In this document: piece after piece, positions 18,999-25,839 of the stretch | Numbering within the stretch: the first letter of the stretch is position 1 | Layout of the letters: every line of letters starts with the position of its first letter | From: Burkholderiales bacterium Ga0077543 | GTDB taxonomy: Bacteria; Pseudomonadota; Gammaproteobacteria; Burkholderiales; Burkholderiaceae_C | Assembly (NCBI GenBank): GCA_001464055.1 | Contig: LNET01000042.1 | Location: 17,664-81,663, forward strand | Direction: 5' to 3' | Length of the DNA: 64,000 nt | Translations under genes and position numbers: made by a program | The notes under the pieces: generated by a model | The model's input: the letters and a program-made list of their open reading frames with translations, nothing else | Told to the model about the DNA's origin: nothing | Databases searched by the model: none

Positions 18999-20668
18999 GC
19001 TGCCACCCCGCGGGCGGCAACGGGCTGTGCGGCGGCGCCGGCCTTGTCAGGCGAGCCCAGCAGTGCCGCACCCAGCCGCCGTGGCCCGAACTTCCAGCCC
19101 ATCATGAAGAAGTGCAGCGCGAACACCAGGTGGCCCAGCGTCATCAAGGCCCCGCCGACGGACCGCGCCTGCAGGTACGGGATCGTGAGCGTCACGCTGT
19201 CCATGAACGGGATGTCCTTGTCCAGCATGGCCAGGCCCTGGTACCAGCCGCCGAAGGACAGGCCGACGAAGTAGACCCCGAAGCCGCCCACCACCAGCCA
19301 GAAGTGCGCCGAGATCATCCAGGGGTACGGCCATTCCCACTTCATCACCCGCGGCATGATGAAGTAGATGGCTCCGAACATCACCATCGAGAAGAAGCCG
19401 TACAGGCCCAGGTGGGCGTGCGCCACCGTGTAGTGGGTGAAGTGGGTGATGGTGTTCACCGAGCGCAGCGCCTGCAGCGAACCCTGCACCGAGGCGGCCG
19501 TGTACATCATCGCGCCCAGCACGATGAATCGCAGCGTGGGCGAATACAGCAGCGCGCGGAAGTTGCCCAGCACCGTGAGATGCTGGTTGATGGCCACGGC
19601 CAGCACCGGCACGATCATCATCATGCTCTGCACGATGCTGATGGTGATCAGCCAGGAAGGCACCGGCCCGCCGATGAGGTGGTGCCCGCCGACCTGGCTG
19701 TAGAAGAAGGCCAGCGACCAGAAGCCCAGCAGGCTGAGGTTGTAGCTGTGGATGGGCTTGCCCAGCACCTTCGGGATGAAGTAGTAGGCCGCGGCCAGCC
19801 CCAGCGGCGTGAACCACAGCCCCAGCGCGTTGTGGCCGTACCACCAGTTCATCGTGGCCTGCTGCACGCCGAAGTGCAGGTCGGGCCAGTTGCCGATGAG
19901 GAACAGGATGGGAAACCACAGCAAGCCGGCCGCGATGTACCAGACCGACACGTACAAGTGCGCCACCTTGCGCCGCAGCAGCGTCAACCACATCGGGAAA
20001 CCCACCAGCGCGCCGCCGATGACCAGCAGGATGTCGATCTTCCAGGGGTATTCCAGCCACTCCAGGCCGTCGGAGTAGCCCAGCGCCAGGGCCACCGTGC
20101 CGGCGGTGATGCCCACCGTCCACAGCGCCCCGCCCACCAGCGCGTACCTCGCGCCAACCAGTTCGGTCTTCAGCAGCCGCGGAATCAGCCACAGAGCCAC
20201 GCCGATGCCGGCCATCGAGCACCAGCCGTAGGCCACCAGGTTCAGGTGGATGGGCCTGATGCGGCCGAAGGTGAGCCAGGCCTGGTCCACCAGCCAGTCT
20301 GGCGCGTGCATCTTGATCGAGGCCACCAGCCCGGCCACCGAAGCCAGGACCAGCCAGACCACGGCCATCGTCAGGCACACGCCCACCACCAATGAGCTGC
20401 TCTGGTCGGCGCGCAGCCTTGTCGCCACCTCCTGCGCATTGCGCTGGGTGTTGACCTGCGATGGGTCCATGGCCTGCTGCAGGCTGCCGCGCTGGGTTTG
20501 CGTGGCGGCAGGGTCTTCGACCTTGCCGACCTCGTCGCTGTCGAAGATCTGCACCGCGGCGGCACCGCCGCTGCCGAACAGGCCCTTGGCCATCGAGGCG
20601 ATGAAAACGAACAGTGCCAGCACCGACAGGATGAAGGTGCCCAGCAGAACACTGACGGTCAGATCCAT
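18995..20668 (-). CDS. ccoN: cbb3-type cytochrome c oxidase subunit I (CcoN-like) with N-terminal extension
   Basis: 557 residues from the ATG at 20668; the tracked start 69 bases upstream gives an implausible N-terminus. Catalytic landmarks are IRPIHLN (low-spin heme), NWWYGHNALG and GGHHLIGG (CuB), and TVAHAHLG (heme b3 and b). A tyrosine six residues before the HH pair (FFYSQVGGHH) matches the cross-linked Tyr of cbb3 enzymes, which favours oxygen reduction over NO reduction. Unusually, the first 95 or so residues add an extra membrane helix plus a soluble stretch (IFDSDEVGKVEDPAA) before the core; this resembles the small assembly protein CcoS in layout. It heads a five-gene overlapping operon. 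No FNR-like TTGAT-N4-ATCAA site was found upstream. Confidence 0.9.
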   Translation of the reverse strand: MDLTVSVLLGTFILSVLALFVFIASMAKGLFGSGGAAAVQIFDSDEVGKVEDPAATQTQRGSLQQAMDPSQVNTQRNAQEVATRLRADQSSSLVVGVCLTMAVVWLVLASVAGLVASIKMHAPDWLVDQAWLTFGRIRPIHLNLVAYGWCSMAGIGVALWLIPRLLKTELVGARYALVGGALWTVGITAGTVALALGYSDGLEWLEYPWKIDILLVIGGALVGFPMWLTLLRRKVAHLYVSVWYIAAGLLWFPILFLIGNWPDLHFGVQQATMNWWYGHNALGLWFTPLGLAAAYYFIPKVLGKPIHSYNLSLLGFWSLAFFYSQVGGHHLIGGPVPSWLITISIVQSMMMIVPVLAVAINQHLTVLGNFRALLYSPTLRFIVLGAMMYTAASVQGSLQALRSVNTITHFTHYTVAHAHLGLYGFFSMVMFGAIYFIMPRVMKWEWPYPWMISAHFWLVVGGFGVYFVGLSFGGWYQGLAMLDKDIPFMDSVTLTIPYLQARSVGGALMTLGHLVFALHFFMMGWKFGPRRLGAALLGSPDKAGAAAQPVAARGVAA

Positions 20669-20785
20669 GGGGGATTGCTTTTCGTGGGAACGCGTGGCAC
20701 CCCCCGATGGCGGCACCGCTGCGCATGCTGGCAGCACGCGGCCGGCCCTGTGGCATTGGGGTTATCTCAGGGCCGGCGAAGGGCC

Positions 20786-20810
20786 GGTTCGGCACAAACG
20801 TTGCCGAACC
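20786..20810. promoter_or_regulatory. Perfect 9-bp inverted repeat upstream of ccoN
   Basis: GGTTCGGCA and TGCCGAACC flank a 7-base loop (CAAACGT), 118 bases upstream of the ccoN start. A shorter CCGGC/GCCGG repeat lies beside it. It could be an operator for the oxidase operon or a hairpin. No T-tract follows, so termination is less likely. Confidence 0.35.
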
Positions 20811-20863
20811 CCAAACGACGCTGAATCGCTTCTGACTCACCGTCGGCGGCAGGCACCGGCGCT

Positions 20864-21031
20864 GCTGGCTTCCATGGTTCGGCGGCCTGGCGCTTCGAGT
20901 TCAGGCCGGGGCTGTCCTTCTTCGGCGAGGTGAACAAGCTCAGCGACGAACGGCCCTGCAGTTCCAGTTCGGCCGACCCGGTCAGCGGCGTGGGGCGCCA
21001 TTTCTTTGCCGGGGTGCGGGCGAACTTCTGA
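20864..21031 (+). pseudogene. C-terminal remnant of an outer-membrane beta-barrel (TonB-receptor-like)
   Basis: Not in the ORF track as such. Reading plus-strand codons up to the TGA at 21029 gives AAWRFEFRPGLSFFGEVNKL then SDERP and a final HFFAGVRANF. Alternating hydrophobic strands, the motif GEVNKLSDERP (compare xVNNLxDRRY of TonB-dependent receptors) and a terminal phenylalanine are typical of the last two strands of an outer-membrane barrel. Upstream codons become unrecognisable after about 55 residues and no start exists. I read this as the leftover 3' end of a deleted receptor gene. Confidence 0.5.
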
Positions 21032-21049
21032 ACGCCCTGGCCGGCGTGC

Positions 21050-22039
21050 TCAGCTGGCCAGGAACACCGCGAACCAGCCGCGTTCGTCGCTGAAGCGGCG
21101 AACGCTGCTGAAACCCGCTTCGCGCAGCAGGGACTCGAAGGCGGCCGGCTGCCACTTCGCCGAGTTCTCGGTGTGGATGCGTTCGCCGGCCGTGAAATGA
21201 CGGTGGCCGCCCGGCCAACGCACGTCGACGCTGTGGCGCGCCTGCAGGTGCATTTCGATGCGCGACTGCTGCGCGTTGAACAGCGCCACGTGCTGCCAGC
21301 CCCGAGGCTGGAAATTGCTGCCCAGCAGCCGGTTCAGGTGGCTCAGCAGGTTCAGGTTGAAGGCCGCGGTGACACCGAGTTCGTCGTCGTAGGCCGGCTC
21401 CAGGATGTCGGCCGATTTCAACAGGTCCACACCGATGAGCAGCGCACCACCGGCGGCCACGGCGCGGGCTTCACGCAGCAGGCGCAGTGCGGCCGGCGGG
21501 TCGAAGTTGCCGATCGACGAGCCGGGATAGAAGACGAGTGAACGGCCGCCGCCCTTTCGATCGGGGTCAGCCAGCACATCGGCCGGCAGGTCCAGCCGCG
21601 TGGAAAAGTCCTGTCCCACGCCCAGCATCTGGATGCTTGGGTGTTCGAGTTGCAGCTTGTCGAGCACGCCACGCAGGTAGTCGACGGAGATGTCCACGGC
21701 CACATAACGGCTGGGCTGCAGTGCAGGAAACAGCCTTGCCGCCTTGGCGCAGCTGCCCGCGCCCAGGTCGACCAGGGTCGGCCGCGGCCCGGTGGCGCCG
21801 AGCGCAGCGTCGGCAATGGCCGGCAGGTGCCGCGCCAGGATGGCGGCCTCGGTGCGCGTGGGGTAGTACTCGGGCAGTTCGGTGATGGCGTCGAACAAGC
21901 GCGAGCCCAGGGCGTCGTAGAAGAACTTGGGCGACACCGAAGCCGGCGTGGCCAGCAGGCCGGCAGCGGCCTCGGCCGCCAGGGCGGTGTGACGGGCCAA
22001 CGGGCCTTCGTCCACCTGGATGAAACGTGCTGAGCTCAT
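21050..22039 (-). CDS. egtD: L-histidine N-alpha-methyltransferase family protein (EgtD-like)
   Basis: 329 residues; the ATG at 22039 is preferred over the tracked TTG one codon upstream. Conserved EgtD features are SPKFFYDALGSRLFDAITEL, PEYYPTRTE, the SAM site LVDLGAGSCAKA, FYPGSSIGNF, and the C-terminal HTENSAKW and GWFAVFLA. EgtD trimethylates histidine to hercynine, the first step of ergothioneine synthesis. The oxidising partner EgtB, normally adjacent, is not in the window; it may lie elsewhere or the enzyme may serve another substrate. The gene is divergent from the VIT-family transporter. Confidence 0.85.
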   Translation of the reverse strand: MSSARFIQVDEGPLARHTALAAEAAAGLLATPASVSPKFFYDALGSRLFDAITELPEYYPTRTEAAILARHLPAIADAALGATGPRPTLVDLGAGSCAKAARLFPALQPSRYVAVDISVDYLRGVLDKLQLEHPSIQMLGVGQDFSTRLDLPADVLADPDRKGGGRSLVFYPGSSIGNFDPPAALRLLREARAVAAGGALLIGVDLLKSADILEPAYDDELGVTAAFNLNLLSHLNRLLGSNFQPRGWQHVALFNAQQSRIEMHLQARHSVDVRWPGGHRHFTAGERIHTENSAKWQPAAFESLLREAGFSSVRRFSDERGWFAVFLAS

Positions 22040-22147
22040 CAAAACACTCTACCAGTGCGCCTTGCTTGAGCGTGAACGCAGGTTTCTGGTCGCGCAGTAG
22101 GCGGCCGCCTACAGCTGGCGTTCAGCTTCATGCAGTAGAACAGGGGC

Positions 22148-22852
22148 ATGCCCAGAAGCATCACGAAACACCTGGAACGCCATCGCAGCGACCGCATCGG
22201 CTGGCTGCGCGCGGCCGTGCTGGGCGCCAACGACGGCATCGTTTCCACCGCCAGCCTGATGATCGGCGTGGCCGCCGCGGGCGCCGGCACCGAGGGCGTG
22301 CTGACCAGCGGCGTGGCCGGCCTGGTGGCCGGGGCGATGTCGATGGCAGCGGGCGAATACGTGTCGGTGCACAGCCAGGCCGACACCGAAAGCGCCGACC
22401 TGGTCCGCGAAAGCGCGGAGCTCAGCACCGACCCGGTGGCCGAACACCGGGAACTGCAGGCCATCTACGTCGGCCGCGGCCTGGAACCGGCGCTGGCCGC
22501 CACCGTGGCCCAGCAGCTGATGAAGCACGATGCGCTGGGAGCGCATGCGCGCGACGAGCTCGGCATCTCCACCACGCTCAGCGCCCGGCCGGTGCAGGCG
22601 GCCCTGGCCTCGGCCGGCAGCTTTGCGGTGGGCGCTGCCCTGCCCCTGGCCGTGGGCTGGGGGGCGCCCCAGGCCGGGCTGGCCTGGTGGGTGGCGGGCA
22701 CGGCGCTGGTGTTCCTGGCGGCATTGGGTGCACTGGCGGCGCGGGCCGGGGGCGCACCGTTGTGGCGTGCTGCAGGCCGGGTGACGATCTGGGGCGCGCT
22801 CGCCATGGGCATCACGGCTGCGGCGGGCCTGCTGTTCGGCGCGGTGGCCTGA
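22148..22852 (+). CDS. VIT1/CCC1-family Fe2+/Mn2+ transporter
   Basis: 234 residues. RIGWLRAAVLGANDGIVSTA and AGLVAGAMSMAAGEYVSVHS are diagnostic of the VIT family, whose members move Fe2+ or Mn2+ across membranes. About five membrane helices are apparent: two near the N-terminus, then a soluble helical hairpin rich in Glu/His (residues 75-140, metal-binding in the family), then three at the C-terminus. An AGGGGC sequence directly precedes the ATG. It is divergently transcribed from egtD. Confidence 0.85.
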   Translation: MPRSITKHLERHRSDRIGWLRAAVLGANDGIVSTASLMIGVAAAGAGTEGVLTSGVAGLVAGAMSMAAGEYVSVHSQADTESADLVRESAELSTDPVAEHRELQAIYVGRGLEPALAATVAQQLMKHDALGAHARDELGISTTLSARPVQAALASAGSFAVGAALPLAVGWGAPQAGLAWWVAGTALVFLAALGALAARAGGAPLWRAAGRVTIWGALAMGITAAAGLLFGAVA

Positions 22853-22873
22853 CTTCCGTACGCCCGGGCGTCC

Positions 22874-22895
22874 GCCGGCCCGGGGGAAGGCCGGC
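22874..22895 (+). terminator. GC-rich hairpin after VIT-family gene
   Basis: GCCGGCC (22874-22880) and GGCCGGC (22889-22895) form a perfect 7-bp stem with an 8-base loop, 22 bases after the transporter stop codon. There is no clear T-run, so it is a possible rather than certain terminator. Confidence 0.4.
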
Positions 22896-23063
22896 TTCAG
22901 GACCCGCTTCTTCCTGTGTTCACCGGCCCTTCGCGCACACGCGGTCCAACGCCCTTTCCGCTCAGGCCGTCCACTATGTCTCGCTGAGCCTGTGATTCAG
23001 CCGGCGCCTGCACGCGCGAAGGCACAGAATCTGCAAGCGCCCTGCGCGACCCCGTTGCCGACC

Positions 23064-23588
23064 ATGCTGCCCGCCACCGACACCGCCACCCCCATTCCGC
23101 TGGTCGAGGTGCCCTGCGTGCTGGACATCGAGGCCTCGGGCTTCGGGCGCAACAGCTACCCCATCGAGATCGGCTACGTGCTGCCCGACGGCCGCTCGCG
23201 CTGCACCCTCATTCGCCCGGCCGCGCACTGGACCCACTGGGACAGCGAAGCCGAAGCGCTGCACGGTATCAGCCGCAGCAAGCTGCTGCGCCACGGCCGC
23301 GCCGTGGCCGAGGTGGCGCAGGCCCTGAACGACGACCTCACCGGCCGCACCGTCTACTGCGACGGCTGGGCCCACGACTACGCCTGGCTCGGCGCGCTGT
23401 TCGAAGAAGCCGGCCTGCGCCCGCACTTCAAGCTGGAAACCGTGGGCCGGCTGCTCGACGAGCGGCGCCTGTCGCACCTGGGCGAGGCACGCGCCAGCGC
23501 CAGCGCCGAACTCGGCCTGAGCCGGCATCGCGCCAGCAACGACGCCCGCGTGCTGCAGCGGGCGCTGGCGCGGCTGGCCTTGTCCTGA
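23064..23588 (+). CDS. 3'-5' exonuclease, DEDDh family
   Basis: 174 residues from the ATG at 23064; the tracked GTG start adds a low-complexity leader. Exo I reads VLDIEASGFGRNSYPIEIGY (Asp and Glu ligands), HGISR lies in the expected place, Exo II is in YCDGWAHDYAWL (Asp), and Exo III is HRASNDARVL (His and Asp). It is a stand-alone DnaQ/RNase T-fold domain of normal size; DNA or RNA substrate is undetermined. Its TGA stop abuts the stop of the convergent PEP-CTERM gene. Confidence 0.8.
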   Translation: MLPATDTATPIPLVEVPCVLDIEASGFGRNSYPIEIGYVLPDGRSRCTLIRPAAHWTHWDSEAEALHGISRSKLLRHGRAVAEVAQALNDDLTGRTVYCDGWAHDYAWLGALFEEAGLRPHFKLETVGRLLDERRLSHLGEARASASAELGLSRHRASNDARVLQRALARLALS

Positions 23589-25835
23589 TCAGGCCTCAGG
23601 GGCCAGGCCATCCCGGCCCCGGGGCACGGCACGGCGCCCGCGCACCGTCGCCGCGGCCAGCACCGCCATCAGCACCAGGGCCAGTGAAGAAGGCTCGGGG
23701 ACGGTTCCGCCGTCCAGCCGCGACAGCGTCAGGCGCCAGATCTCGTTGTTCGCACCCGCCTTGCCGAAACTGGTGGCAAAACCCGTGGGCGAACCGAACA
23801 GCGACACACCACTGAAGTCGCCGACGATGCCGCCTGCGTCGCTGGTGACGATGAGGTCGAAGACCTGGGACGAGCCGGTGATCAGGCCCAGGTCCAGGTG
23901 GGCCAGGTCGATCTCCAGCAGCCCGGCCAGCACCACGAAGGCGGCGTCCAGCGCGCCGTAGCCGCCAAGGCCGCGGCTCAGGCCGTCCAGACCGAAGAAC
24001 ATCGTCGAGCCCAGGTTGCTGGTGAAGCCGCCCGCCACCGACAACAGCGACGCGTCCAGCGCCAGCAGCGCTTCGCCAAAGCCGGGCTGGAAGGCGCCCA
24101 GGCCCACGTCGCCGCCCACGGTGGCGCTGCTGTTGTCCAGCGTCAGTTCGGTCCGGCCTGCGCTGGGCTGGTTGCCGATGCCGACACCACCGCCCGCGCT
24201 CAGGACACTGTCCTTCAGCCGCACGCTGCTGCCGTTCGCAGCGCTCGAACCTCCGGTCACGTCCAGGTTGCCTGCGACCTGGACGGTGGATCGCAGGCCG
24301 TCCAGGCTGGCCGTTCCGCCGGCGCTGCCCAGGCTGGTGACGCCCAGGCCAGACACCGCCAGACGGCTGTCGCTGAGCTGCATGTCGGCGCGTGCACCGG
24401 AGCCGGCAGCCATCGTCAGGCCGTTCAGGCGCATCTGGCTGTTGTCGCTGAGCTTCGCGACACCGTGGCCGCCTTCGCCCTGGCCGAGCTGCAGGACCTG
24501 CGCATCGAACTGCGAGCGCGTGAGGTTCAGTTCACCGCGGGCCGTGGCTGCGACACCGGTGTTGGCGTTGACGACGGCGCCGACCTGGGCCGTGGCCAGG
24601 CTGGCGCTGGCATCGGTGAGCTGCAGCAAGCCCTGGGCATTCGCCCGCCCGTCGACCACGCTCGCCTGGCCGTTGCCTTGCACCACGCCCACACGCAGGG
24701 TCTGCGTCTGCAGCGCGCCGCCGTTCAAGGCCAGACTGCCGTCGGCCACGCCGCTGGACAGCACACGACCGACGTTGACGGTGGCGTAGCCGAGGATGTC
24801 GCCCCCCACCGTGGCTCGGCCCGTGGCACTGGCCGCGCCGAAGATCTGGCCGTTGTTGCTGGACCCCACGGCCTCGCCGACGGTGAAGCTGCCGCCCACG
24901 GTGGCGCGCCGGATGCCCCCCGCGCCCACCGTCAATTGCGCCGTGGCTGCAGCGTCCACAGCCCGGTGCACGGTGCTGCGGCCGATGGCGATGGACTCGA
25001 AGCTGTCCAGCGCCGTGGCCATGAGGCTGCCGTCGGCGCGGCCGGTGCCCAGGCCAGCGATGCCGCCGCCGGTGAGCGTGCCCACAGCCAACACCGCCCC
25101 CAAGGGCCCGGCCGTCATCGCGTGGTTCAGCACCACCCGGCCGACGGCAGCCGCGCCCGTGTCGCTGTGGGCACGGCCCACCACGGCCTCGCCCACCACC
25201 TGCAGTTGGCCGCAGGCACTTTGCAGCAGGCCATCGGCCCGGCCGCGCTCGGCATCACCCACCTTCAGGTTGCCCACCGGGCCGGCCGTGGTGTCGAGCG
25301 ACCCGACCCGCACCTGCCCCAGCGCAACGCCGCCTTGCGCCACGCCCACGTTCAGCAGGCTGCCACTGAAGCCCGGTTGCGGCTCCAGGCGCAAGGCACC
25401 GGCCACCGTCAGCAGCCCTTCGGCCAGGAAAGGCGAAGGCGAAGCGCTGTTGTCCAGGCTGAAGCCCACCAGCAACTGCGGGCCCAGTTGCAAGCCCGCC
25501 GCGCCCAGCCGCACCGTGCCGCGTGCGCCCGTGACACCGGGCGCGGCCGCATTGACGCCGACGCGCAGGGTCTGCGCCTGCGCGGCCGGTCCGCCGGTGT
25601 TGAGGACTTCACCGCCGTTGTTGACCCGGGCATCGTCGCCCCTGCCGGGCACACCGCCCGACCAGTTGCCGGCCGCGAACCAGTCGCCGGTGCCCGGGTT
25701 GTTCCAGGTGACGATGGCCGCCGTGGCCGTGCCGGCAGCGCCGGCCAGGCCGATGGCTAAACACGACGCGAGACAGGTCGCCCGGAAGCACGTCAAGCCG
25801 ACGCGGTTCGAACGAAGGGATTCATGTTTTTGCAT
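23589..25835 (-). CDS. Large PEP-CTERM surface protein (autotransporter-like beta repeats)
   Basis: 748 residues. The ATG at 25835 is chosen because it follows AGGTGA at good spacing and opens a signal peptide (CLASCLAIGLAGAAGTATAA); the tracked start lies inside the upstream gene. The mature protein starts IVTWNNPGTGDWFAAGNWSG, the typical opening of beta-helical haemagglutinin-like domains, followed by Gly/Ala/Val-rich strands (recurring TLRVGV and GRATVGG). The C-terminus carries the sorting tag VPEPSSLALVLMAVLAAA followed by RGRR. EpsH/exosortase-type enzymes process such tags; none is in the window. The gene begins five bases after the stop of the larger PEP-CTERM gene and is surely co-transcribed. 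Confidence 0.85.
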   Translation of the reverse strand: MQKHESLRSNRVGLTCFRATCLASCLAIGLAGAAGTATAAIVTWNNPGTGDWFAAGNWSGGVPGRGDDARVNNGGEVLNTGGPAAQAQTLRVGVNAAAPGVTGARGTVRLGAAGLQLGPQLLVGFSLDNSASPSPFLAEGLLTVAGALRLEPQPGFSGSLLNVGVAQGGVALGQVRVGSLDTTAGPVGNLKVGDAERGRADGLLQSACGQLQVVGEAVVGRAHSDTGAAAVGRVVLNHAMTAGPLGAVLAVGTLTGGGIAGLGTGRADGSLMATALDSFESIAIGRSTVHRAVDAAATAQLTVGAGGIRRATVGGSFTVGEAVGSSNNGQIFGAASATGRATVGGDILGYATVNVGRVLSSGVADGSLALNGGALQTQTLRVGVVQGNGQASVVDGRANAQGLLQLTDASASLATAQVGAVVNANTGVAATARGELNLTRSQFDAQVLQLGQGEGGHGVAKLSDNSQMRLNGLTMAAGSGARADMQLSDSRLAVSGLGVTSLGSAGGTASLDGLRSTVQVAGNLDVTGGSSAANGSSVRLKDSVLSAGGGVGIGNQPSAGRTELTLDNSSATVGGDVGLGAFQPGFGEALLALDASLLSVAGGFTSNLGSTMFFGLDGLSRGLGGYGALDAAFVVLAGLLEIDLAHLDLGLITGSSQVFDLIVTSDAGGIVGDFSGVSLFGSPTGFATSFGKAGANNEIWRLTLSRLDGGTVPEPSSLALVLMAVLAAATVRGRRAVPRGRDGLAPEA

Positions 25836-25839
25836 CACA

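Noticed and set aside
18995-20668. CcoN-like protein as a nitric oxide reductase (NorB-type)
   Set aside because: The tyrosine six residues before the CuB HH pair matches the cbb3 cross-link tyrosine, and a CcoO partner with NGCLYCH is present.
20669-20787. FNR/Anr box upstream of the ccoN operon
   Set aside because: No TTGAT-N4-ATCAA-like sequence was found on either strand of the gap.
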